A DNA stretch of 12,814 nucleotides, taken from positions 1 to 12,814 of the forward strand of contig JALVBA010000059.1 in the NCBI GenBank assembly GCA_027010905.1. Direction: 5' to 3'. Source of the stretch: Marinilabiliaceae bacterium (GTDB lineage Bacteria; Bacteroidota; Bacteroidia; Bacteroidales; Marinilabiliaceae). Below the pieces are notes generated by a model. The model saw only the letters and a list, made by a program, of their open reading frames with translations. It was not told where the DNA came from and did no database searches. The position numbers and the translations under genes are program-made. Shown here in pieces: positions 7,218-12,814 of this stretch; position 1 is the first letter of the stretch, and each line of letters opens with the position of its first letter.

Positions 7218-8078
7218 ATGTCAAAAGTAAAATTTGAAGAATTATTAGATGCCGGAGTACACTTCGGCCACCTAAAAAGAAAGTGGAATCCTGCTATGGC
7301 TCCCTATATTTTTATGGAGCGCAACGGAATCCACATTTTCGACCTGCATAAAACATCAGCAAAAATTGATGAAGCGGCTAAAGCACTTAAGCAAATTGCT
7401 AAGTCAGGTAGAAAAATACTGTTTGTTGCAACAAAAAAGCAAGCAAAAGAGATTATTGCAGACAATATAGGTGGCGTTAAAATGCCATATGTTGTTGAGC
7501 GTTGGCCCGGTGGTATGTTAACAAACTTCCCTACTATTCGTAAAGCGGTAAAGAAAATGTCTTTAATTGACAAATTGATGGTCGATTCATCATGGAAAAG
7601 CCTGTCGAAGAGAGAGAGACTACAGATTACACGCCAGCGTGCTAAGTTGGAAAAGACTCTTGGTAGTATTCAGGATTTGACTCGTCTTCCTGCTGCGATG
7701 TTTGTTGTTGATGTAATGAAAGAGCAAATTGCAGTTAAAGAGGCAATCCGGTTGAATATTCCAATATTCGGAATGGTTGATACAAACTCTGATCCTTCCA
7801 ATATTGACTTCGTTATTCCTGCTAATGATGATGCTACTAAATCAATCGAGCTTATTGTTAAAGAGATGGCAAAAGCTATTGAAGAAGGTATTATGGAGCG
7901 TAAAGCTGAGCAGAAGAACGATGCCGAAACAAAAGAGAAAAAAGTTGTCAAACCTGAAAGTAAAGAGCAGCCAAGACGCAGGCGTGCAAGAAAAGACGCT
8001 CCTAAAGTAGAGGCTGCTCCTGAGAAAGTTGAAAAAGCTGAAGAGAAAACTGAAACTAAGGCTGAAGAGAAAAAGTAA
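7218..8078 (+). CDS. rpsB: 30S ribosomal protein S2
   Basis: A 286-aa small-subunit protein. It has the S2 signatures: LLDAGVHFGHLKRKWNPAMAP at the N-terminus, FVATKKQAKEII, ERWPGGMLTNF, and the central IPIFGMVDTNSDPSNIDFVIPANDD. I chose the ATG at 7218, which gives MSKVKFEELLDAG, the usual S2 N-terminus. The frame stays open back to a GTG at 7158, but those 20 residues (MGELLNGCLDTEC...) do not belong to the family and fall in the structured spacer. The C-terminus carries a tail of about 60 residues that is rich in Lys, Glu, Arg and Ala, including RRRRARK. Such charged tails on S2 are common but variable in Bacteroidetes. It is followed 30 nt later by tsf, the usual S2-EF-Ts pairing. Confidence 0.97.
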   Translation: MSKVKFEELLDAGVHFGHLKRKWNPAMAPYIFMERNGIHIFDLHKTSAKIDEAAKALKQIAKSGRKILFVATKKQAKEIIADNIGGVKMPYVVERWPGGMLTNFPTIRKAVKKMSLIDKLMVDSSWKSLSKRERLQITRQRAKLEKTLGSIQDLTRLPAAMFVVDVMKEQIAVKEAIRLNIPIFGMVDTNSDPSNIDFVIPANDDATKSIELIVKEMAKAIEEGIMERKAEQKNDAETKEKKVVKPESKEQPRRRRARKDAPKVEAAPEKVEKAEEKTETKAEEKK

Positions 8079-8108
8079 ATTGTTGAATAATTTTTTAAAA
8101 GATATATA

Positions 8109-8936
8109 ATGGCTATTACTGCTGCTGATGTAGGCAAATTAAGAAAGATGACCGGTGCTGGTATGATGGACTGTAAGAAAGCTCTTACCGAGGCCGATGG
8201 CAATTTTGATAAAGCTATTGAAATAATTCGTAAAAAGGGACAGTCGGTTGCTAATAAGCGTGCCGACCGTGATGCCACTGAAGGTGTTGTTCTAGCAAAA
8301 GTGTCAGAAGATGGTAAGTCTGGTGCATTAGTTGTACTGAACTGCGAAACTGACTTTGTTGCTAAAAACGAAAGCTTTGTTGACATCACAAAATCAATTC
8401 TTGATGTTGCTGTAGAGAATTTTCCTGCTGACCTTGATGCCCTTAAAGCTCTTAAGTTAAACGGATCTTCAATTAAAGATCTTGTTGTTGAACAAGTGGG
8501 AGTTATTGGTGAGAAGATTGAACTTTCATTATATGCTAAAGTTAGTGCTGAATCTGTTGTAGCATACATTCACCAGGGAAATAAACTTGCCACATTAGTT
8601 GGGTTTAACAAAGGAGGATTCGATGTTCAGGTAGGTAGAGATGTAGCAATGCAAGTTGCTGCGATGAATCCTGTTGCCGTATCGCGCGATGCTGTTCCTG
8701 CTGATGTAAAAGAGAAAGAGCTGGAGATTGGTAAAGAGATGGCACGTAACGAAGGGAAGCCTGAGGCTATTCTTGACAAAATTGCTGCCGGACGCTTGAA
8801 TAAATTTTTCAAGGAGAATGTTTTGTTAGAGCAGGCATTTGTTAAGGATAACAAAATGACTATCGAAAAGTATCTTCAGAGTATTGATAAAGATCTTACA
8901 GTTACTGAATTTATCCGTTTTTCATTGGATAACTAA
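8109..8936 (+). CDS. tsf: Translation elongation factor Ts
   Basis: A 275-aa cytoplasmic guanine-nucleotide exchange factor that recycles EF-Tu-GDP. The N-terminal UBA-like domain starts AITAADVGKLRKMTGAGMMDCKKAL, the classic EF-Ts signature 1. The core carries NCETDFVAKNESF, the EF-Tu-contacting TDFVAKN motif, followed by two dimerisation-type repeats and a C-terminal segment ending LTVTEFIRFSLDN. The length is normal for Bacteroidetes. The start region (ATATATAATG) has no Shine-Dalgarno. It is the last gene before the strong terminator at 8956-8986. Confidence 0.98.
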   Translation: MAITAADVGKLRKMTGAGMMDCKKALTEADGNFDKAIEIIRKKGQSVANKRADRDATEGVVLAKVSEDGKSGALVVLNCETDFVAKNESFVDITKSILDVAVENFPADLDALKALKLNGSSIKDLVVEQVGVIGEKIELSLYAKVSAESVVAYIHQGNKLATLVGFNKGGFDVQVGRDVAMQVAAMNPVAVSRDAVPADVKEKELEIGKEMARNEGKPEAILDKIAAGRLNKFFKENVLLEQAFVKDNKMTIEKYLQSIDKDLTVTEFIRFSLDN

Positions 8937-8955
8937 GGTTATTTTCATACAATTT

Positions 8956-8986
8956 AAAAAAAAGGGGACTATTTGTCCCCTTTTTT
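8956..8986 (+). terminator. Intrinsic terminator after tsf
   Basis: GGGGAC at 8964-8969 and GTCCCC at 8975-8980 form a perfect six-pair GC-rich stem with a TATTT loop, flanked by A8 (8956-8963) and T6 (8981-8986). The A/T flanks extend the stem and make it potentially bidirectional. It ends the rplM-rpsI-rpsB-tsf transcript 20 nt after the tsf stop. Confidence 0.93.
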
Positions 8987-8996
8987 GATTTATAAA

Positions 8997-9051
8997 AATT
9001 ATTTTTACATCTGACAGATTTGCAAAACCTGTCAGGGGTGTAAAAATAATT
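8997..9051. repeat. Long near-perfect inverted repeat before pyrH
   Basis: The 13-nt arm 8997-9009 (AATTATTTTTACA) is the exact reverse complement of 9039-9051. Inside it, CTGACAG at 9011-9017 pairs exactly with CTGTCAG at 9029-9035. The two stems are joined by a small asymmetric internal loop (T against GGG), and the 11-nt apex ATTTGCAAAAC is itself nearly palindromic with the CTGACAG arms. The right arm ends 3 nt before the pyrH ATG at 9055, so the folded RNA would bury the ribosome-binding region. The core resembles, from memory, ACCTGTCAGG-type palindromes scattered between genes of Bacteroidetes. No clean TAnnTTTG promoter for pyrH is visible in this spacer; the nearest match is CAGATTTG at 9015-9022, without a proper -33 element. 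Confidence 0.75.
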
Positions 9052-9054
9052 AAT

Positions 9055-9762
9055 ATGAAATATAAGCGAATACTACTAAAACTTAGCGGCGAATCTTTGA
9101 TGGGAGAGCAGGGTTACGGCATTGACCCGCAGCGACTGAGCGATTATGCTAACCAGATAAAAGAGATTGCCGAAATGGGTGTACAAACAGGTATTGTTAT
9201 TGGTGGAGGTAATATCTTTCGTGGTTTGAGTGGTGCATCAAAGGGCTTTGATCGTTACAAAGGCGACCAGATGGGTATGTTGGCAACTGTAATCAACAGT
9301 CTTGCACTCAGCTCAGCACTTGAAAGTGTTGGTGTTAAAGCTCGTGTTTTAACAGCCATCAGGATGGAGCCTGTTGGGGAGCTGTACTCTAAACCTAAAG
9401 CTGTTGAATCACTTGAAAATGGCGAGGTAGTTATTCTTTCTGCAGGTACGGGAAATCCCTATTTTACCACAGATACCGGTTCGTCGCTGCGTGCAATTGA
9501 GATTGAAGCAGATGCAATGTTTAAGGGTACTCGTGTTGATGGTGTTTACACTGCTGACCCAGAGAAGGATCCTGATGCAGTTAAGTTTGATGAGATAACT
9601 TTTGATGAGGTGTACAATCGAGGTCTGAAGGTTATGGATCTTACTGCAACAACAATGTGTAAAGAGAACAATATGCCGATAGTAGTTTTCGATATGAATA
9701 CATGCGGAAACCTAAAGAGAGTAGTATCCGGAGAGAAAATTGGAACAGTTGTTAAGATTTGA
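9055..9762 (+). CDS. pyrH: UMP kinase (uridylate kinase)
   Basis: A 235-aa cytoplasmic enzyme that phosphorylates UMP to UDP in pyrimidine nucleotide synthesis; bacterial PyrH is a hexamer of the amino-acid-kinase fold. Visible motifs are LLKLSGESLMG with Lys9 near the N-terminus, the glycine loop IGGGNIFRG around residues 49-57, GDQMGMLATVINSLAL, the UMP-binding TGNPYFTTDTGSSLRAIE, and the ATP-side GTRVDGVYTADP. The length is normal. Bacteroidetes and many other bacteria place pyrH after tsf. Here a strong terminator and a long palindrome separate the two genes, so pyrH is probably expressed separately. Its start region is TAATATG with no Shine-Dalgarno. Confidence 0.97.
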   Translation: MKYKRILLKLSGESLMGEQGYGIDPQRLSDYANQIKEIAEMGVQTGIVIGGGNIFRGLSGASKGFDRYKGDQMGMLATVINSLALSSALESVGVKARVLTAIRMEPVGELYSKPKAVESLENGEVVILSAGTGNPYFTTDTGSSLRAIEIEADAMFKGTRVDGVYTADPEKDPDAVKFDEITFDEVYNRGLKVMDLTATTMCKENNMPIVVFDMNTCGNLKRVVSGEKIGTVVKI

Positions 9763-9802
9763 ATCATCACTTTAGTGTTCTTACTTTAAAATAGATAGGG
9801 CT

Positions 9803-10612
9803 ATGAAAACAAATAGAAGTAAACTACAGGTTGTAATCACAACTCTTTTTTTGTCTTTTCTTATGGCTTGTGCTGTGGTGCCAATAACAGGTAGAAAACA
9901 GTTAAGTTTAGTTCCTGAACAGGAGATGATAGGTATGAGCCTTACATCCTACAAGCAGTTTCTATCCGAAAACAGACTCTCTAATGACCAGTCATCAACT
10001 GAGATGGTAAAACGTGTTGGGAGTAGAATTGCAGCAGCAGTAACAAAATTTCTGAAAGATAAAGGGATGGAAGGGAGGATAAAGAACTTTCATTGGGAGT
10101 TCAATCTTGTTAAAGAGGATGTTCCCAATGCATGGTGTATGCCCGGAGGGAAAGTTGTTGTCTACACAGGGCTTCTTCCACTGACGAAAGATGAAACCGG
10201 CCTAGCCGTTGTTATGGGGCATGAAATAGCTCATGCAATAGCGCGGCATGGGAATGAGAGAATGAGCCAGAATTTGGCTGTTCAGATGGGAGGCATGGCA
10301 CTCTCTACAGCAATTCAAGATAAACCTGAAAAGACTCAAATGATCTTTATGTCTGCATTCGGACTTGGATCGCAGGTTGGAGTTATGTTGCCCTATTCGC
10401 GTCTGCACGAATCAGAAGCAGATAAGATGGGATTGATATTTATGGCAATGGCAGGATACAATCCGCAGATGGCTATTCCCTTTTGGGAGCGAATGTCGCA
10501 AAAAGGAGGAGAGAAGCCTCCCGAGATACTTAGCACTCACCCTGCTGACGAAACAAGAATAGCAAAATTAAAAGAGTTTATGCCGGAGGCACTTAAGTAC
10601 TACAAGAATTAG
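9803..10612 (+). CDS. M48-family zinc metalloprotease, lipoprotein
   Basis: A 269-aa protein. The N-terminal signal peptide ends in a good lipobox, LMAC, with Cys23, and is followed by the common PITGRKQLSLVP segment of LoiP/YcaL-like M48 proteases. The zinc site is complete: HEIAH at residues 140-144 (His140, Glu141, His144) and Glu203 in HESEADKMG as third ligand. The segment WCMPGGKVVVYTGLLP before the active site and the C-terminal STHPADETRIAKL are also typical. The protein is probably anchored in the outer or inner membrane facing the periplasm and degrades misfolded or membrane-assembly proteins. Its gene starts 40 nt after pyrH with no clear promoter, so it may be cotranscribed with pyrH. 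The substrate is not known. Confidence 0.92.
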   Translation: MKTNRSKLQVVITTLFLSFLMACAVVPITGRKQLSLVPEQEMIGMSLTSYKQFLSENRLSNDQSSTEMVKRVGSRIAAAVTKFLKDKGMEGRIKNFHWEFNLVKEDVPNAWCMPGGKVVVYTGLLPLTKDETGLAVVMGHEIAHAIARHGNERMSQNLAVQMGGMALSTAIQDKPEKTQMIFMSAFGLGSQVGVMLPYSRLHESEADKMGLIFMAMAGYNPQMAIPFWERMSQKGGEKPPEILSTHPADETRIAKLKEFMPEALKYYKN

Positions 10613-10614
10613 AT

Positions 10615-10809
10615 AATTATACTTATGACAATAAAGAGGAGTATTTTCACAAAGTTCCCTAAAGTCTTTTGAGTGAGCTAATGGAAATGGATGACCACCA
10701 ACTTACCGAATACCTTTGGAACAGCTATAACCCATCTAAAATATGGATGGTGTTTAGTACTATTGGGGTGGTAACTGGCTCTATTCTTGTACGACAAATA
10801 TTTGCTTAG
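10615..10809 (+). pseudogene. Probable remnant of the C-terminal end of an MFS transporter
   Basis: One frame reads NYTYDNKEEYFHKVP, a TAA stop at 10660-10662, then SLLSELMEMDDHQ and LTEYLWNSYNPSKIW, a hydrophobic helix (MVFSTIGVVTGSIL) and VRQIFA before TAG at 10807-10809. The pattern of a short helix, LTxxLWxxYxPSxIW and a last membrane helix matches, from memory, the C-terminus of Bacteroidetes MFS transporters. The rest of the gene is missing: upstream lies the intact protease gene. The in-frame stop and the missing body indicate decay. The alternative is a genuine 42-aa single-TM protein starting at the ATG at 10681. The stretch 10810-10859 holds nothing else obvious. Confidence 0.5.
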
Positions 10810-10859
10810 AGCAAAACACAAAGTCGTTATCTGATAAAGGAGTACTTAAAATATCTTTA

Positions 10860-11768
10860 ATGAAAGCAGGAGTCCTGCAATATTATAGCTCGGTAGTTAA
10901 ACTACTTATTTTGTTTATTCTGATGTTAGTGGCAATGCTATTTGTGTCATTGATTGTTGGAGGGATGGGATTGTATCTCTATGGCGAGATTAATTTTGAC
11001 CCTCAGCTTCTGATAGCAAATGTTCGTGTACTAAAACTTCTTCAGCTTCTGCAAACTGTTTTTGTATTTGTTATTCCATCTGCGCTTGCCGCTTATCTCT
11101 TCTTCCCAAAATCATTAGGTGGAATATATGGTGATGGGCTGGTTAGTATGAAGATTTTACTTGTGTCAGCTTTTGTGATTTTGGTTAGCCAATATTTTAT
11201 AGGATGGACAGGATTTGTAAATAGTAAGATGGTTTTACCCGAGAGCTGGACGGGGATTAGTGAGTGGATTACAAATGCTGAAGATGAGGCAATTGAGCTA
11301 ACAAACAAATTCACGGAATCTAACGTAGGGTTTGGCTTTATTGTTAATATAATTGTCATGGCAATTATCCCTGCTGTCGGTGAGGAGTGGCTTTTTAGGG
11401 GGCACATTCAACGGTATATGGGTAGTTGGACAGGGAATATCCATGTGGCAGTCATTGTTACATCAATTCTGTTTGCAGCCATGCATTTGCAATTTATGAC
11501 CTTTCTACCTCGGTTTTTTCTCAGTATAATTTTAGGGTATCTGTTTTACTATGGAAGAAATCTTTGGTACTCCATAGCAGGACATTTTACAAATAACTTT
11601 TTAGCACTAACGATGATGCGTACGAGTGAAGCTAATACAGATGGGGTAAACCCGTTGAAATTACAGGCTGACATTCCGTTTTCCGTAGGAGTTGTTTTTA
11701 GCTTGTTATCAGTAATTGCACTTTTATATCTTATAAGTAGAAAGAGTTTGTTAAGATCTTTTAAGTAG
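10860..11768 (+). CDS. CPBP-family intramembrane metalloprotease
   Basis: A 302-aa membrane protein with about eight hydrophobic segments. The three CPBP (Abi/Rce1-like) motifs are present: Glu175-Glu176 with Arg180 in GEEWLFRG, His209 in FAAMHLQF, and His242 with Asn246 in GHFTNNFLAL. They form the presumed active site within the membrane. Family members process prenylated or peptide substrates or protect against bacteriocins. The substrate in Bacteroidetes is unknown, and nothing nearby suggests a bacteriocin locus. The ATG at 10860 is preceded by AAAGGAG at 10836-10842, which is too distant (about 17 nt) to serve as a normal Shine-Dalgarno. The gene converges on the next one with an 11-nt gap. 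Confidence 0.9.
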   Translation: MKAGVLQYYSSVVKLLILFILMLVAMLFVSLIVGGMGLYLYGEINFDPQLLIANVRVLKLLQLLQTVFVFVIPSALAAYLFFPKSLGGIYGDGLVSMKILLVSAFVILVSQYFIGWTGFVNSKMVLPESWTGISEWITNAEDEAIELTNKFTESNVGFGFIVNIIVMAIIPAVGEEWLFRGHIQRYMGSWTGNIHVAVIVTSILFAAMHLQFMTFLPRFFLSIILGYLFYYGRNLWYSIAGHFTNNFLALTMMRTSEANTDGVNPLKLQADIPFSVGVVFSLLSVIALLYLISRKSLLRSFK

Positions 11769-11796
11769 ATTGCATTGCCTTAACTCAACTCTTTTT
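11741..11796. terminator. Possible bidirectional terminator between the convergent genes
   Basis: AAAGAGTT at 11741-11748 pairs with AACTCTTT at 11787-11794. TTAAG at 11751-11755 pairs with CTTAA at 11779-11783. A small ATCT/AGAT stem (11756-11759 with 11767-11770) sits inside. T-rich sequence follows on the + strand (T5 at 11792-11796), and A-rich sequence at the left arm serves the minus strand. The structure overlaps the 3' ends of both genes, as expected when only 11 nt separate them. It is AT-rich with internal loops, so its efficiency is uncertain. Confidence 0.4.
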
Positions 11797-12478
11797 CCTG
11801 CTTTCTAAACATGTAAACAACTCCATAGTCTGTGCATTTTTCCCTTTTAATATCTCTCGGTTGGTCTTCAAAATTAGCTTCAACCTCATTCCAAAGGCAG
11901 AGAATAAGATTGTCAGCTTTCTCCCTTAATTCAGTCACTTTATCGTGCATCTTCTGGGTGGTAACCTGAAGATTTTTATGATCATTGTAGTAATCAGTGA
12001 ATTTCTCATATTTTATCTTAACCATTGCAATTGAGGGATTGTATATTCCGTTTCCTCCCATTGCAATACGCTTCTCCTCACCAACTATCACCTTTTTACC
12101 CCACTGGATAAGTTGCTGTTCAGTTCCTAATTCAGGAACTGACCTGTCATCTTTACTTAGAGAGAAAAGCGTTCGTACTTCAGGCTTTATCTCGCCCCGG
12201 ATAATGCCGAAGTTTAATACCTGAAGGAAGTGAGAAACATAGAGTCTTGTTATCTTAAACTGATCGTTTACCAATTTGCCATATTTTATCTGACGATTCT
12301 TACTGAAATTATACTGCTCAATTGCCTGTTCGTAAAGAGGCAAAAATGCTTTTATCTGAAGAAAAAGTCTTTGTGAAAATGCTAAATCAAAGGGGTTTGT
12401 TACTGAGCCTTTTTTGTTAGCGGTGCGTAGTGCTCTAAGCCTGGCCTGGTCAGTGTTTGGAAGACGTCTGTATGGCAT
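11780..12478 (-). CDS. Conserved-looking protein of unknown function
   Basis: A 232-aa protein that I do not recognise as a named family, although the N-terminus MPYRRLPNTDQARLRAL looks like that of an uncharacterised protein common in Bacteroidetes. There is no signal peptide, no membrane segment and no recognisable catalytic motif. The composition is Lys/Arg/Gln-rich and predicted mostly helical. Features are a basic N-terminus, a central LYVSHFLQVLNFGIIRGEI helix, a glycine-containing turn MGGNGIYNPSIAMV near residues 141-154, a long helix around 155-200 with TTQKMHDKVTELREKADNLI, and a C-terminal DYGVVYMFRKQ strand. It is probably cytosolic. The start is supported by a consensus promoter about 32 nt upstream on the same strand. 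It is monocistronic and convergent with the CPBP gene. Confidence 0.85.
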   Translation of the reverse strand: MPYRRLPNTDQARLRALRTANKKGSVTNPFDLAFSQRLFLQIKAFLPLYEQAIEQYNFSKNRQIKYGKLVNDQFKITRLYVSHFLQVLNFGIIRGEIKPEVRTLFSLSKDDRSVPELGTEQQLIQWGKKVIVGEEKRIAMGGNGIYNPSIAMVKIKYEKFTDYYNDHKNLQVTTQKMHDKVTELREKADNLILCLWNEVEANFEDQPRDIKREKCTDYGVVYMFRKQEKELS

Positions 12479-12509
12479 ACCTTAAGGTTAAAAGGGTTAC
12501 TATTCGCAC

Positions 12510-12541
12510 CAAAACTAGTAAAAAATGTAACTAATTGCAAA
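12510..12541 (-). promoter_or_regulatory. Promoter of the unknown gene on the minus strand
   Basis: Read on the minus strand, TTTG (12541-12538), a 20-nt spacer and TAGTTTTG (12517-12510) match the Bacteroidetes primary-sigma consensus exactly. Transcription would start near 12503, giving a leader of about 25 nt before the ATG at 12478. The remaining stretch up to about 12690 shows no gene and no further clear promoter. Confidence 0.75.
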
Positions 12542-12689
12542 TCACACCTTAGCAGTTTGGGTAAAAATGCAACTGTTTTCGTCATAGGGTGTTGCAAATT
12601 TTATCTCATTTTGGAATCTTTGTAGAGATTAATAACAATATCGAAATTCGGCTGCAGAGCATCGCAACATTAGCATTGTAATTTCCTTA

Positions 12690-12814
12690 ATCGAGTAGGT
12701 AGGGGGATTACTCCCCCGCCCTCTCACACCACCACGCATGCTCTCGCACGTGGCGGTTTCAATTAATAGTTTAACTTTTCATAATTTAGTGACAAATTAA
12801 ACAAGTTTTGTTCC
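12690..12814 (-). mobile_element. 3' end of a group II intron (domains V and VI), continuing beyond the window
   Basis: On the minus strand, 12757-12728 folds as domain V. The lower stem ACCGCCACG/CGTGGTGGT has nine pairs with one G-U, there is a 2-nt TG bulge on the 3' side, and a TGC/GCA upper stem is capped by a GNRA tetraloop, GAGA. The catalytic triad appears to be CGC rather than AGC. Domain VI follows at 12720-12698: GG/CC and GGGGG/CCCCC stems with an unpaired A (complement of 12700) in the position of the branch-point adenosine. The intron should end near 12690-12695. The sequence 12758-12814 would be the 3' side of domain IV; no reverse-transcriptase frame is visible there. Whether the intron is full-length, carries a maturase or is a fragment cannot be told from this window. 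Confidence 0.8.

Noticed and set aside
7670..8569. A 299-codon open frame on the minus strand across rpsB and tsf
   Set aside because: It is antisense to two certain, conserved genes. Its product is a Ser/Ala/Thr-rich low-complexity sequence typical of the reverse frame of Lys/Glu/Ala-rich genes, and it shows no domain.
10860..11768. CPBP protease as part of a bacteriocin or anti-phage locus
   Set aside because: No bacteriocin, toxin, transporter or nuclease gene is adjacent. The neighbours are an M48 protease, a transporter relic and an unknown gene, so a defence role is not supported.
12400..12597. A 65-codon minus-strand frame overlapping the start of the unknown gene
   Set aside because: It overlaps the better-supported gene in another frame, spans that gene's promoter, and shows no recognisable feature.

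Overview
The window reads as a chromosomal segment of a Bacteroidota bacterium, most likely of the order Bacteroidales/Marinilabiliales. Three things point there. The ribosomal proteins L13, S9, S2 and EF-Ts are of Bacteroidetes type. The start regions are mostly A/T-rich and lack Shine-Dalgarno sites. Three promoters fit the Bacteroidetes primary-sigma pattern TTTG/TTG - 20 nt - TAnnTTTG. The DNA is AT-rich. No tRNA, rRNA or CRISPR array is visible.

Left part (1-5957, all +). A leader with a clear promoter (227-258) precedes a polytopic membrane protein of the LPG-synthase-TM/UPF0104 family. Next come a ModA-like periplasmic solute-binding lipoprotein with no transporter genes beside it and, 50 nt on, a 1025-residue hybrid sensor kinase (two TM, two PAS, HisKA, HATPase, two receiver domains). 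The kinase gene runs into shikimate kinase (aroK) through an ATGA stop/start overlap. The binding protein plus kinase look like a ligand-sensing pair, which is the most system-like element of the window.

Centre (5958-9762, +). Translation genes rplM-rpsI-rpsB-tsf are followed by a strong intrinsic terminator and then pyrH. Upstream of rplM lie a promoter and a roughly 150-nt leader with two consecutive hairpins, a good candidate for ribosomal-protein autoregulation. Another structured spacer separates rpsI from rpsB. Between the tsf terminator and pyrH sits a long near-perfect inverted repeat that ends four bases before the pyrH start codon.

Right part (9763-12814). An M48-family lipoprotein metalloprotease is followed by a 247-nt spacer. 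That spacer appears to hold the decayed C-terminal end of an MFS transporter. A CPBP-family intramembrane protease comes next. Convergent to it is a 232-aa conserved-looking protein of unknown function with its own promoter on the minus strand. At the right edge, on the minus strand, are domains V and VI of a group II intron whose body lies beyond the window.

The window is mostly housekeeping. The points that repay a second look are the binding-protein/hybrid-kinase unit, the L13 leader, the pyrH palindrome, the transporter relic and the intron end.
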